From NCBI GenBank assembly GCA_963576475.1, contig OY754980.1:30239563-30303562 (forward strand): a DNA stretch of 64,000 nucleotides, given 5' to 3'. Below the pieces are notes generated by a model. That model saw nothing but the letters and a program-made list of their open reading frames with translations, was not told where the DNA came from and did not search any database. This DNA is from Molanna angustata (Eukaryota > Arthropoda > Insecta > Trichoptera > Molannidae). Position 1 is the stretch's first letter, and the number at the start of each line of letters is the position of its first letter. Below are positions 1 to 11,714 of the stretch, piece after piece. Both the position numbers and the translations under genes were made by a program.

Positions 1-147
1 TTTCCAACATTCATTCAATTTATATTCATAGACCTTCGAAATCCTTATTTTCTGCTGAGCAAACTACATGCACTGTTTTCCTGATCCATACAAAATATTC
101 TCATAAGACAAAATTCTATTTATGCATTCAAATGAATTAAAAAATAT

Positions 148-590
148 ATTTTTATTGACAAACATTTTTTCAGCATCTCAATAGAGACGAAGTTGGGATA
201 TTGTAGAAGAACCATGAACTCGAGGCACCTACAGGGCTTACGACCTGTTTACAAATAAAAAATAATTTCTCAATGTCTAAATAGATGGCGTTACAAAAAG
301 GTTTCTCCGTTACTCCATAGATGGCAATAGTAATAATGCATTATTGTCAGGTAAAATGTTACACACTATTCAAATATATAGAACTTTCAAAGTTACATCG
401 ATAAGGGAACTCAATAAGAAGGCATAATTGGTGAACATTGCGCAAGCGCATAAAGTGATCACGTAAATCAGCCGATGACAGGTCGTAAGCCCTGTAGGTG
501 CCTCGAGTTCCTGGTTCTTCTACAATATCCCAACTTCGTCTCTTTTGATATGTTGAAAAAATGTTTGTCAATAAAAATATCATTTGACTC
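148..590. repeat. Foldback interspersed repeat (family E), head-to-head copies
   Basis: A plus-strand head (148-245, containing GACGAAGTTGGGATATTG and CACCTACAGGGCTTACGACC) is followed by a complete copy in inverted orientation (246-590). The arms pair over roughly 90 bp. A full plus-strand copy lies at 9105-9400 and partial copies near 44880-44990 and 46500-46735. No coding potential. The family is not recognised. Flanking sequence GACTCCCGAAAGGGA (about 581-605) recurs beside the copy at 44930. Confidence 0.7.
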
Positions 591-899
591 CCGAAAGGGA
601 AAAAAAATCCAATGTTTGCGTATATGCCATTAAAAAAGAATATTCGATAAAAAATATATATTTTCTAATGAACTAACAGTACGACCACTTCCAACTAAAT
701 TGTCAATAGGTCAATGCATACAATTAGTTTTTTAATTTCCAAGCTGAAATAAGAAAAATGTTAGGAGATTTTGTTAAAGCAGCTAAATATCGGACCATAT
801 ATTATTTGATTACATTTTTGAAGAGATAAGCTAACTTTCAAACAATGAACAATTCTCAAAAGAGTAACATCTGTACAATCTCCTTCCTAAAAAAATATA

Positions 900-1000
900 A
901 TAACCCTGTCCATTAACTTGGGGTCGGCTCTCCTAATTCTACCACGCCAAAATCTGCTAGGTCCTCTGGCTGGAGTCTCTATATCCACAACTCTCTTTAT
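900..1000 (-). repeat. Possible LINE-derived fragment
   Basis: A locally GC-richer block (GGGGTCGGCTCTCCTAATTC) resembles a motif I associate with lepidopteran non-LTR element debris. No long frame supports it. Confidence 0.25.
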
Positions 1001-1477
1001 CTCAAAATGTGGCCATTCGTTCAGAGTATGTTTCACTTCAGCATCTGAAACAATGGTATCAAATACGTTTACATAGATTTACTTACACTGCCAAATGGAG
1101 AGGATACTCGCTTACAACAAATAGTTACATTACACAGTTAGGTTTTTACAATGTAACACGCGTCAGGCACAATAAACCACTTTACGTGTAAGATTTACCA
1201 GCTATACGATAAAGCATATGCGTGCAAGATTGTAGCTTTTATGAAGAAATCACGTACACAAGTCGATGTTGAAAAAACGCCCTTCAAGACACGAGATTTT
1301 ATATTATACTTCGTTATTCTCGGCTCTGGGTCAAGTTTAACCCGTTCACAAAGTAAGTACATGGTAGTTATGGTTCACGAGAAATTTATTTTTAAAATAC
1401 TGAGAAAAGTTTAATGAATCACATCAAAACAGTGTTTCAAGAAACATAAATATGAAGTTTTTGTATATGAAAAATTT

Positions 1478-1946
1478 TAAATCTGTGATATAAGTTGGTA
1501 CCTACCTACTTTTATTCTGGATTTAAAATCTGTGATATAAGTTGGTACCCACCTACTTTTTTATTCTGGATTTAAAATCTGTGATATAAGTTGGTACCTA
1601 CCTGCTTTTATTCTGGATTTAAAATCTGTGATATAAGTTGGTACCTACCTACTTTTATTCTGGATTTAAAATCTGTGATATAAGTTGGTACCTACCTACT
1701 TTTATTCTGGATTTAAAATCTGTGATATAAGTTGGTACCTACCTACTTTTATTCTGGGTTTAAAATCTGTGATATAAGTTGGTACCTACCTACTTTTATT
1801 CTGGGTTTAAAATCTGTGATATAAGTTGGTACCTACCTACTTTTATTCTGGGTATAAAATCTGTGATATAAGTTGGTACTTACATTCTTTTATTCTAGAT
1901 TTAAAATCTGTGATATAAGTTGGTATCTACCTACTTTTATTCTGGA
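1478..1946. repeat. 47-bp minisatellite, about 10 copies
   Basis: The unit begins ATCTGTGATATAAGTTGGTA and continues with CCTACCTACTTTTATTCTGG. Starts at 1481, 1528, 1577, 1624, 1671, 1718, 1765, 1812, 1859 and 1906 give a 47-bp period, with a single 49-bp step from extra T residues. Copies are nearly identical except at the 3' end, so expansion is recent. Confidence 0.95.
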
Positions 1947-2059
1947 AAAAAAATACTATAGGTGTATTATTGTGACAGAGTTTCATGTTATTTATTTCTT
2001 TACTTCTCGATCAAATATCAGGTAGGTACCTACTATGCCAAATATTTATTAAACACGCA

Positions 2060-2205
2060 CCCAATAACAAGTGGCCACATTCTGGAGACTTAGCAACACG
2101 GATCCAGACTGAAAACTAAATTAATAACTCTGTCTTCACCGGGAATCGAACCCGGGACATTTGGCTCAGAAGTCTGATATCTAACCAACATAGTCAAAGG
2201 CCGAC
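2060..2205 (-). mobile_element. SINE family 1 (tRNA-derived)
   Basis: On the minus strand it reads GGCCTTTG-ACTATG-TTGGTTAGATATC, then a B-box in TCCCGGGTTCGATTCCCGGT, then AGTCTGGATCC and AGTCTCCAGAATGTGG. Other copies lie at 12325-12450, 35655-35762, 41735-41893, 44675-44795 and 53713-53775. The internal pol III boxes and a shared non-tRNA body define a SINE. Confidence 0.8.
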
Positions 2206-2274
2206 AAGCAGGTCATTTTGGTGACATATGATGTTTATTGTTGCACTGCAACAAATCCAAATTAAAAACACAAT

Positions 2275-2335
2275 TAAAAACAGTATCTCCACCAGGAAAC
2301 GAACCCGATTTGATTAGGTATCTGATTCACGAGTT
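2275..2335 (-). mobile_element. SINE family 1, decayed partial copy
   Basis: Reversed block with TCTCCACCAGGAAACGAACC, a degraded B-box region of SINE 1, followed by part of the tRNA-like head. Confidence 0.45.
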
Positions 2336-2485
2336 ATAAAATATATATTATAATATTAAGCCACAAAGGTCTACAAAATAATCAGTTTTATGTTCATTAA
2401 TAAAAATTGTATACAAAATACCTAAAAGATACTCTACAGACCAAATTTACAGTATTTTTTTTTTAGATATAAGACCAATTTATAT

Positions 2486-2860
2486 TGCCGACCGCCGTGG
2501 CACAGTTGGTAAGCCTGTGCTGGCGTCCTGGGTTCGATTCCCAGCAGAGAAGAAATTTATTTTAATTAAATCTAGTGTACTGTGATGGGGTGCACAGTAC
2601 TATCTTCTTTTATAAATACTGGGGATGGTTTTCTTAATATATAACTATATATTACAATATATCTATATATTACACCAGTACCTACGGGCCCTGTGGCAGA
2701 ATGCCTCCTTCACTCTCATACCAAGGCTATATATAGGCACAACATCCATCTGTTTCACACACGATATCCCTTTCCCACTTACATACACTACACATTTCTC
2801 ACGCAAATATAGCTTCTCTGGGCTGGAAACACTGGTTCTAAACTCGTCACTTGCGCAAGG
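2486..2860 (+). mobile_element. SINE family 2 (tRNA-derived) with extra internal segment
   Basis: The head GCCGACCGCCGTGGCACAGT carries an A-box (2498-2509) and a B-box GGTTCGATTCC (2531-2541). The body end TGCTTCTCTGGGCTGG-type sequence (2811-2840) is present, but about 210 bp separate it from the head; the copies at 5469 and 18089 lack this segment. The extra segment is either an insertion or a subfamily-specific body. Confidence 0.75.
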
Positions 2861-2910
2861 TGCAAGGATTATTTATTATAATTTAAATTTACAAATAGGA
2901 ACAATTGTAC

Positions 2911-3035
2911 ATAGTGGGCCTTACTTACTATTTGTAATTTAGGTTTAAGCTGATACTTACCCAGTTTTTTGTATGGCCAAAACTGACTTAGCATTGGATT
3001 AAACTCGTATTATAAATAGTAAGTAAGGCCCAGTA
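2911..3035. repeat. Short inverted-repeat (MITE-like) element
   Basis: GGGCCTTACTTACTATTT (2916-2933) is the perfect reverse complement of 3014-3031, with about 80 bp between the arms. No coding potential and no clear target duplication. Confidence 0.55.
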
Positions 3036-3159
3036 TGTTTAGAATAAGTATATTTTTAATATAATTACTTCTTTGTTTTTTGTAATATGTATACCGACAC
3101 AGGCATTGGCCTAGTGATGTGTCGTATCCAGAATTCACTACAAAACCAATAAAGTTATG

Positions 3160-4985
3160 GGGTTTAAATAAAATAATTAATTTAATACATTTTATTAAAA
3201 TATTTGAACAGTACCATCAAAAGATACTTCTTTGAAATAAAGAACAGTTTGTATGTACATCTTTATTTTATTGCACGAGTTTTATGAATTTTGAATTTGT
3301 TTGATACTTTTATAAACTTACCACAACACACACTGACGTTAAACACAAGAAGCAGAACTTTGCTACATCCAAAAACTGTACATACACCTTTTGCACAGTG
3401 ACATTACCTACATTTACTAAGAGCCGCGGATATATAATAAAATTATACCTGACTTACTTCAATTACTCCTACCAAACAATAGGAATATTAACAAATTAGT
3501 AACAAAGTGGCAGTAACAATGGACAGGGGCAGAGAAGAGTGTGAGAGGGATCTTACTCATGTTTTGAAATTACGGATCTCACTCATGTCCTAATATCAAC
3601 CAACACATGTACATACAATACGCACGGACTAAATTTTGACTGACTAAATACATACTTGCACAGCTACTTATTTTGAATAGGTATTGCCTCGGAACAGGAT
3701 TTTGCCTAGTGAGGCAATATATCCAAGTACCTAATATTTAAACGGCGCTGGTCGATTAACTAATGATATTAATAACAATTATAAGCACAACAAATAATGA
3801 CAATCAATTAATATTATTACCATTATACACTTCCTCAAAAGAATTAGCAGATCAATGCGTAAATTGTTAATTATTTAAAAGAGCAAAATAAAATGCAACA
3901 AACGCATCATCAAGCTTTCAATTGGGTTTAGTTCACCCATCCAGATACTTAACATATCAAAGGATTAGACTCAGAGGAGGTCTCTGTACTACCTATCAAC
4001 CTTTCTGATATCAAGCTTTATATTTTTCAAGCTTTTATATTTTATTTGTATTGTATTTTGTATTAATATTGTTAGGTTATTATGGCTTATGTAATTCTTT
4101 TTTATTTGGAAATAAAACAAAAGAAAAATATTTTAGTAAAACCCTATATTTATTGTTTATTGTAACTAAAAAAAATACAAGGCCTATTAAGTAGATTTTT
4201 CATTCAATCAAAGGAGAAAATGAAAATTTACCAGAGGAGTTTTTTAATATTTTAATTACCGTTCGTAAATTTTACATTTTCTTCACGAAAAAATATTGTA
4301 TCGCAGATTAGGTGATATAAAATATTTATTCGTCTTTCAATGGTAATTTAGGGTGTATATTTGTATGCATCCGTATGGCCAGGGTATACAAGGGCCTTAA
4401 TTAAGGTAGTGGAGAGGTTAGTTTTGGTCTTAATTCTCTCCATTTTCCAAAATTTTCAAACAATTCAATCTTTTTAAAGTACATATTCTGAATTCAAATT
4501 GAGTTCTTCTCATTTTAGGTATATATTTTTTGATTTACATTTTCTCTCAATTTCTTTTTGACTCGATGCTGATCACACGAACACACCTGCGTATAAATAG
4601 CTTTCAGTCTTAACGACAGATATTAAATCAAAAGACATAGATTTTTTTTTTAGATAAATGATTCGATAGCCGTGTGATTTTATTTGATTTGATTCAATTT
4701 TCCCGCGCATTGTGTTAACATCCTCCCCCACCCTCTGCTCCAGTTTGTCCCTCCGTATTCCCCTTTCCCCACTTTCACCTCTCCTTTCCTACCTCGTTGA
4801 CCGTCGTGGAACAAAAGTGGCGCTTGTACTTCCTACGCTCTCCTTCATTTCTGATAAAATCTTTGGTTAACCTCCCATTCTGTCCTCCCGAATGGTTTAT
4901 AACTCCGATTTTTCATCATTATGGTCGTTCTACAACTTACAGTTCGTGGCCGAATCCGCAAAAAACATTTCGTATAACGTGCAAT
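3160..4985. other. No recognised feature
   Basis: AT-rich intronic-type sequence. I see short tandem and palindromic bits only (for example ATTGCCT/AGGCAAT around 3684-3720) and no exon-like frame. Confidence 0.5.
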
Positions 4986-4999
4986 ACACAGGAGCATAA

Positions 5000-5210
5000 C
5001 TTCATTTATTTATTTATTTATCAAGTATAATTATATCAGAAATAGGTATAATACAACTCGATAAAGTAGTAAATAAAATGTAGAATACTATAATTAAGTT
5101 AAAAGTTAATATAAAACAATCAAACTATATAGAAAACGATGCACAGTACGATAAAACATATTTCCCTTTACCACTCGTGTGTAAAGGAAACAACAAAATT
5201 TAAGATTTGT
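5000..5210 (-). mobile_element. Possible LINE 3' tail
   Basis: A TTTATTTATTTATTTATC tract followed by A-rich, low-complexity sequence resembles a minus-strand 3' UTR and tail like that at 23547. No coding part is attached. Confidence 0.25.
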
Positions 5211-5216
5211 TAAATA

Positions 5217-5845
5217 ATATCGAAAAACGCCGAAACACTCAAACTAGATATTTTAATTTTCTAAAAAAAAAAATATGTAAATATAGTAGTAGGTATATCT
5301 TTCGTTTCATACAATTTGTATGACAGTATAGTCTACACAATATCTACGGGGACTCTCAATAGTTTGATACTCAATCTCCAAACATACACCATCATGCTGT
5401 TGTTTGTTTGGAAATAGTTTGGTAAGGAAAAATGGACTGACCTCCATACTATCTAATCCTTACATAAATGCCGACCGCCGTGGCACAGTTGGTAAGCCGT
5501 TCGGTTTCTGTGCGGGCGTCCTTCCCAGCGATTTCGGTTCGATTCCCAGCGGAGGAGAAATTTATTTAAATTTATTTCTTAAGCTAATATTGCTTCTCTG
5601 GGCTGGAAACACTGGTTAGTTGGAATAAATTGCTATACGGCAATAAACTCGCCCCACAGTTAATTATTATTATTATTATTATTATTATACCTACATACAT
5701 ATTTTGTGTGGAAAACAAAATATCTTAAAATATACAATAATTTGGATTTATGGTTTTTTTTAATTTGGTACCTAATTTTTCTTCAACTGTATGCATATAC
5801 TACCACCATCGACAGTTGGATCTCATGTGTTACATGCAACTATTA
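5217..5845 (+). mobile_element. Helitron-like element, 5'-truncated copy split by a SINE
   Basis: Matches the 48-52 kb elements: TATCGAAAAACGCCGAAACA at the left, ATACACCATCATGCTG in the middle, and at the right end ATCGACAGTTGGATCTCATG followed by TGTTACATGCAACTA. The terminal CATGT-GTT-ACATG hairpin is kept; the final CTAG has decayed to CTAT. SINE 2 interrupts it at 5469-5690. About the first 600 bp of the element are missing. Confidence 0.8.
5469..5690 (+). mobile_element. SINE family 2, near-complete copy
   Basis: A-box TGGCACAGTTGG (5481-5492), B-box GGTTCGATTCC (5536-5546), body with GCTTCTCTGGGCTGGAAACA and a (TTA)n tail (about 5660-5688). Sits inside the Helitron-like copy, so it inserted later. 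Confidence 0.85.
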
Positions 5846-6064
5846 AATAATGTGGTGATGATTTTCGAGCATCTTAAGACATTTGCGATAGAGGAATATG
5901 TATCCTAGCACAGGACGAATGCTTTTGACGTGATAGAAAAAAACAAGATAAAAAAAAATAAAATAGAATCTGGAAGCCCGACCCCGAGTGAATGGGACAA
6001 ATACAATGACAAAGAAGAAGATGAGAGATCGTCCTTTACATGATCTTGACTATTTTCTTATTCT

Positions 6065-6285
6065 TTCGTAATGGGCGTGATGACAGTATGAAAAAATCAT
6101 TGAAATTTTAATTTTATAAAATAAAATAGGTTATAAAGATTTGAAAAAATACATTTCTTTTCATTTTAAAAGAGCGAATAATATTAATATTATTAAAATA
6201 AAAATACAAAATATGTAAGTCCGCCATTTTATGAGAAACACCAATCAGAGTGAATCAAAATATTATGACGTCACAGTTTCAATAC
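6065..6285 (+). repeat. Duplicated block X, copy A
   Basis: GGGCGTGATGACAG through TAGGTTATAAAGATTTGAAA, CATTTTAAAAGAG, CCGCCATTTTATGAGAAACA to TATGACGTCAC matches 7115-7345 in the same orientation. Unknown family. Confidence 0.75.
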
Positions 6286-6514
6286 AATATATATGAAATT
6301 ACTTTGCATCGAAAAAAGACTTTTGCTCATCAGAATTTAGAAAGGTAAAAACTTACATATAAGCGTATTTTTATTATTCTATGCATATAAGTACTTCATT
6401 TATCTATAATTTATACAACTTACATCTCGAAAATCGATAAAATATGTTCCTTCTTCTCTCTACATTATGTGTTCATAAACTAAAAGCATACCTACGCGGT
6501 ACTGCGGTAGACAT

Positions 6515-6710
6515 GACATGTGTAAAGCTGCGTTGCACCGCTCAATTGCGTCGATTCTGTTCACTGCGACGGGTGTGTTAACTCACTCCTTCAAAAAGTA
6601 TTGGCTCACGGCGCAGTGAGTCGTGAGTGCTAGACAGGGAGAATGCGAACCTTGATGCGAACAGTGTTAGGGTATTGAGTTATTGAGTTGCCTGCTTTTT
6701 AACCGACATA
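6515..6710 (+). repeat. Repeat block Y, copy A
   Basis: Contains CGGCGCAGTGAGTCGTGAGT and TATTGAGTTATTGAGTTG. The same blocks occur reversed at 7755-7930, so the two form arms about 1 kb apart around the AT tract. Confidence 0.75.
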
Positions 6711-6887
6711 CTATTACTTTTTTGTGATATTTTTAAACATGTAGGTACATGAAATATAATGAATACAATAATAATCTTTGCTTATATAAAATACAATACC
6801 TGCATATTATACTTTTATTATTATTTTTTAACTAGCTTAATACTTACTTTACGGGTCCGAACCTTGCCACTCAGCGACGGATATCGT

Positions 6888-6890
6888 AAT

Positions 6891-6943
<53 letters not shown>

Positions 6944-6972
6944 TATATATATATTATATATATATATAATAT

Positions 6973-7024
<52 letters not shown>

Positions 7025-7085
7025 ATAATATATATATATATTATATATATATTATATATATATATAATATATATATATATATATT
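6888..7085. repeat. Imperfect (AT)n tract
   Basis: About 200 bp of AT dinucleotides punctuated by AATATAT interruptions; strongly self-complementary. Confidence 0.95.
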
Positions 7086-7114
7086 ACACTAGCTTAATGA
7101 CCCGGCGCAGTGAA

Positions 7115-7345
7115 TAGGCGTGATGAGAGTTAGAATAAATCATTGACATTATGATTTTAAAAAATAAAATAGGTTATAAAGATTTAAAAAAAATTATTTA
7201 TTTTCATTTTAAAAGAGTGAATAATATTAATAATAATATTAATATTATTCACTCTTTTAAAATGAAAATACAAAATATTATAGACCGCCATTTTATGAGA
7301 AACGCCAATCAGAACGAATCAGAGCGCATGACGTCACGATATTCT
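7115..7345 (+). repeat. Duplicated block X, copy B, with perfect 33-bp palindrome
   Basis: Direct-repeat partner of 6065-6285. Within it, 7199-7231 and 7238-7270 are perfect reverse complements with a 6-bp spacer. Copy A lacks the full palindrome, so it was gained here or lost there. Confidence 0.8.
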
Positions 7346-7754
7346 AGGTCCACGTCCAGTGTTGCCGATTTCGGGAAATTCAGACTTGCGTCGGCACTTA
7401 ATCGGGAAACGCTTTAATTCGGCACTTTTCGGGATTAGAATGTATCAAAAAAATTATATATTTTTGTTTATACTAGATGTATTAATTTTGTATTTTTTAC
7501 GTCTAAATAAAAGCTATTAAATAATACTATTATTATTATTAGTAGTAAACATACAAAGTAAATATAAGTTATTTCATTTCAATAAATATCATTTTATTAT
7601 TTCACTGGTGCTTACATAGTTTAAGCAATTTCTTTTTGTTTGTATCTTTGTTACTAGCCCCTTCACTAGGCATGGCCTGTGCTAAGGTAAGCTAGTTTTA
7701 TGTTATTGTCTATTACGTTGTTTATTTAGTAAGTATGTAGGTATGTATGTTAAA

Positions 7755-7930
7755 AAGCAAGCAACTCAATAACTCAATACTCTAACACTGTTCGCATTCT
7801 CCCGGTGTAGCACTTACGACTCACTGCGCCGTGAGTCAATACATTTCGAAGGAGTGACACATCCGGCGCAGTGAACTGGGTCGATGTAATTGAGCGGCGT
7901 AACGCAGTGGTGTTACACAGGCCTAATGCC
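7755..7930 (-). repeat. Repeat block Y, copy B (inverted)
   Basis: Starts with CAACTCAATAACTCAATACT and contains ACGACTCACTGCGCCGTGAG, the reverse of block Y copy A. Confidence 0.75.
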
Positions 7931-9100
7931 TAATACGCGGGAAACTTAAGATGGCGTATTTTGACGTTTGGACATTCATGAAGTTCTTTTTATGCTTATT
8001 GCCTTATTAATGGTAAATATTTTGTAAATGAATTATAGTATTGAGAGTTAAACGTGAGGGAACAAATACTGTATTCATTGTAAACGCATACTTCATAAAA
8101 TACACTTTCTGGGTCTCGCCGTGCCAAATTTAACCACTTATTTTTCGTTTATATTCGCGTGGGACGAAAACAACTACCTCAGTAAGTGTTTTTTTCGACG
8201 TGTTTGTACATTTTGGGACCGCACAACACTTATGCACTTTTGAATTTATTTTAAATACACAAATCGTCATAGAATACATAAAGTACATATAGTAGTGATA
8301 TGCGGTTTACGAAACCGTGACGTCACCGTCAGCTCCGACGGACGCCATTACACTGCAAGCGTTTTTTGACGTAAATGTCAAATTGGATTTTGAAATGGCA
8401 ATTTTTGCTACTAAACCTTTATTTTATGTAGAAATGTATATATATTTGAAAACAGTGGATGCGTTAAAACATCGTGAGATAGTTTCTCAAAATTAGTCAT
8501 CATGCCTATTCCCAATAATTTAAATTCGATGATAATTATAATGTGATGAAAGAATTTTTCTTTAGAAAAATCATTGAATATTTTATTGAATTTCTCCTCG
8601 CTTTTGTGATCGATACTAGGTTTCTTGTACGAAGTAAACTAATTTTATGATAAAGTAATTATATTAACATCCAGTCTCTAGTAAGTATATTCCTTTGACT
8701 ACAAAATGACAATTATTATTGGCAAAAAAACGTCTCGTTTATATTTAAGCGACAACGGTGCTTCGTCTTCAATATGAATGGGATCGAAGATAATTGGATT
8801 TTTCAAATAATGTATTCCTTGAACAATGAAATGAAATTCAAACGGGCAAGTTTTCACTGCAATTTTACAAGACAGATAATCTTTTTAGGTTTATCCACTA
8901 CGTTGACTACGTGATAGAAAGATAATAAGTTTATTCGCGTTAGAGAGATAATAGAAGATTGTTCGGGAAGTTATGTTGCTATTTTACATAAGTACATGTA
9001 TAAAATTATATTGAAGAACCGAAATTTTTGTATTTTGTTTATAATGTCTATATTCCACTTTAATAATATAAAGAGGTAGGTACATGCAATGAATAATAAA
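7930..9100. other. No recognised feature
   Basis: Intronic-type sequence. Around 8300-8400 it is GC-richer (CCGTGACGTCACCGTCAGCT), perhaps an old repeat, but no boundaries are visible. Confidence 0.4.
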
Positions 9101-9104
9101 AAGG

Positions 9105-9400
9105 TTTTTTTATTGACAACATCTCAATAGAAACGAAGTTAGGATATTATAGAAGAACCAGGAACTCAGGCACCTACAGGGCTTACGACCTGTCATCGGC
9201 TGGATTACGTTATCACTTTATGCGCTTGCGCAACGTTCACCAATTATGCCTTTTTTGAGTTCCCATATCAATGTAATATTTGAAAGTTCTATATATTTGA
9301 ATAATGTGTAAACAGTTCACCTGAACAATACGAGGTAACGAAGAAACTTTTTTTGTAACGCCATCTATTGAGAAATTAGTTTATTTGTAAACAATGAAAG
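9105..9400 (+). repeat. Foldback repeat family E, full plus-strand copy
   Basis: TTTTTATTGACAACATCTC to CCATCTATTGAGAAATTAG and TTTATTTGTAAAC; colinear with the reverse of 246-590. Gives the end-to-end extent of the family, about 290 bp. Confidence 0.75.
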
Positions 9401-9409
9401 CAACAGTCC

Positions 9410-10740
9410 GATTTACATACACATTAATACATGTAGGTAAACAAGCCAAAAATGAAATAATATTTCTGGCGCAGTTCAGGGGTGACATCTGTGCGAGACA
9501 CCGTCACCTCATTTATAGGGAAAAATATATTAAAAATATGTATGAATTATATTCGAAAAAAAGGTAATCTATATTTATGAAAAATAATGTTTGTATTAAA
9601 GTACCTATGTATATAAATATGGTTGTATGTATGTAATGTGTGCGCTCCTATACCGTCCATACGAAACTAAACTTCATGAAACTTTGGTAAGTTGTTAGGA
9701 ATTGACTTTCTGGATTTAAACATTACATATTTACTTGATATCTTACAAATGAATCAGTTGAAAATGATCGATTTAATTTCATGAACATACCTAATTGTCA
9801 TTTTGACAGTTCATTGAAGAAAAAAATTGTGACCACCGAATTGGCTACCTGCGTTTTTGGCTATCAGTAATAAAAGTTTATCCATTTATGACTGTACTGT
9901 TTGGTTAAGCGCACAAAATATTTAGTAGCACAAAACGTATTGTTTTGTAGTCACTATAGTTCGGTTAATTTTAACATATTTTTTTCAGTGTTAACGTCCA
10001 ATTTCAGACAAAAATTAAACAAAATTCAAATAATATTCTTTTTGAATTCATTGAGATTGACAAGGTCTAAAAGAAACTAAAAAATGACCAAATGTTTCTT
10101 TTAGACCGGGATGTTGCCAAACTACCTCGGCGAAAATGTTTGATAGTAAAAAGATATTCTGGGGAAATTGACTGATTTCTGTTTTATTTAATTGTTAAAA
10201 ATGTCAATTAACAATAAATTTAAAAAAAACTTATCACCTATAAAATAAATTATGTATTAAAAAAGAATATTTTTTTATTATAATTATTTAACTTAAATTT
10301 ATTTCTTTAAAAAACATGTATCTAGTGTTGAAACAAATTAAATTGTTTAAATTGTCGTATCTTGATTGTGTTTTTTAACCTATATACCTAATGAAAAATA
10401 AATCAATATATAGAGTGTTATAGTATGTATGAAAGCTGTCTCTAATTAAAATGAAAATTTCAAATATTCATGATTCTGATTGTTTATAAAGCGCTGTTTC
10501 CGTGAATATATCACCTCAAGGACGCTGAAATGAATTGATTAATATGTATCTTTCATTTTAGTTCTATTTTGCGTTTTGAGATTTATGAAAATGGAAACGA
10601 ATAACGTTAAGAACGTCTGTTTTTTTTCTTTTTGATGAGCTGACAGGGTGTTTTTGAGTTGTAATTTGCTCTGTTAAATTTGTGAAGAAAAATCAATTAT
10701 ATGATCGCAGACTAGCAATGGGAATTTTAAACTAGTACTG
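9410..10740. other. No recognised feature
   Basis: AT-rich sequence with no coding frame, no clear repeat and no splice-flanked open segment. Confidence 0.4.
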
Positions 10741-10743
10741 CCC

Positions 10744-10894
10744 CAGCCCCCCTGGATAACGCGTTATTTAGCTAAAGAAAATATCAATGTATGGAAGCGA
10801 CAGTTGACTGTCACGTGACGACTGTCACTTCCATAGATTCGTTATCTTTTCTTGATTCTTTTTTGAGCTAAATGACACGTTGTCTAGGGGGGCT
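10744..10894. mobile_element. MITE with CAGCCCCCCT termini, copy 1
   Basis: Left terminus CAGCCCCCCTGGATAACGCG and right terminus ACGTTGTCTAGGGGGGCTG are inverted repeats. The centre is a second palindrome (TGACAGT/ACTGTCA around GTCACGTGAC). The same structure recurs at 37504-37674. A whole-element foldback of about 150 bp with no coding capacity fits a non-autonomous DNA element. Confidence 0.8.
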
Positions 10895-11347
10895 GAACAG
10901 ACTCTATCCAGCGAGGCAGTATAATTTCCAAATGTCAAATGTATAAATTGTTTTAATTGTTAATGTCATAGATCCTGATATTTGGCTGAGAAAAACAAAA
11001 ATAATGCGTAATACCTATATCATATAAAACTAAATTACTTTCTGAACTACCCAACAATCGTTCATTTTATGAGAAAGAGATAATGATACGTTAATGTGAA
11101 ATAAGCAGTGTTTAAAATGTATCGAAAAACGTGAAAGTATTACAAATTACTCACACACAAGTAAATTGTAACGATATAGTGAAATGAGAAAAGAATTTTC
11201 TACATCTCCGTAATGAAACAAATTGAATTTATTGCGAAATATTTTTTTTGCCTACGGTTTAATAATTTGAGGTTCTCGTTTTTAAATTGACTTTGTTAGA
11301 ATAAAGCGGGACACCGTTTCTATTTCTAAAAATAAACGCCGTGTATA

Positions 11348-11348
<1 letters not shown>

Positions 11349-11443
<95 letters not shown>

Positions 11444-11490
11444 ATTAATTAATTAATTAATTAATTAATTAATTAATTAATTAATTAATA
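11349..11490. repeat. (AAAT)n then (TTAA)n microsatellite
   Basis: AAAT repeats run from 11349 to about 11444 and switch to TTAA repeats to about 11487. Possibly the expanded tail of an old retroposon. Confidence 0.95.
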
Positions 11491-11714
11491 AATTAATAAA
11501 TACATAATAAAAAAAAATTGAGACGAAAAGAAGTTTAGGTACATAAAAATACATAGATGTACCTAAACAACAAATGAAAAGAATAACAACCTTTCTGACT
11601 CAAATGGATCATGATCAGCTATGTTGCAGGAAGAACAATACTCGTAATACATATGTATCTATCATTATTCAAAGCTATGCTCAACTCTAAAATTAAAACC
11701 ATACTGAATGTTGA

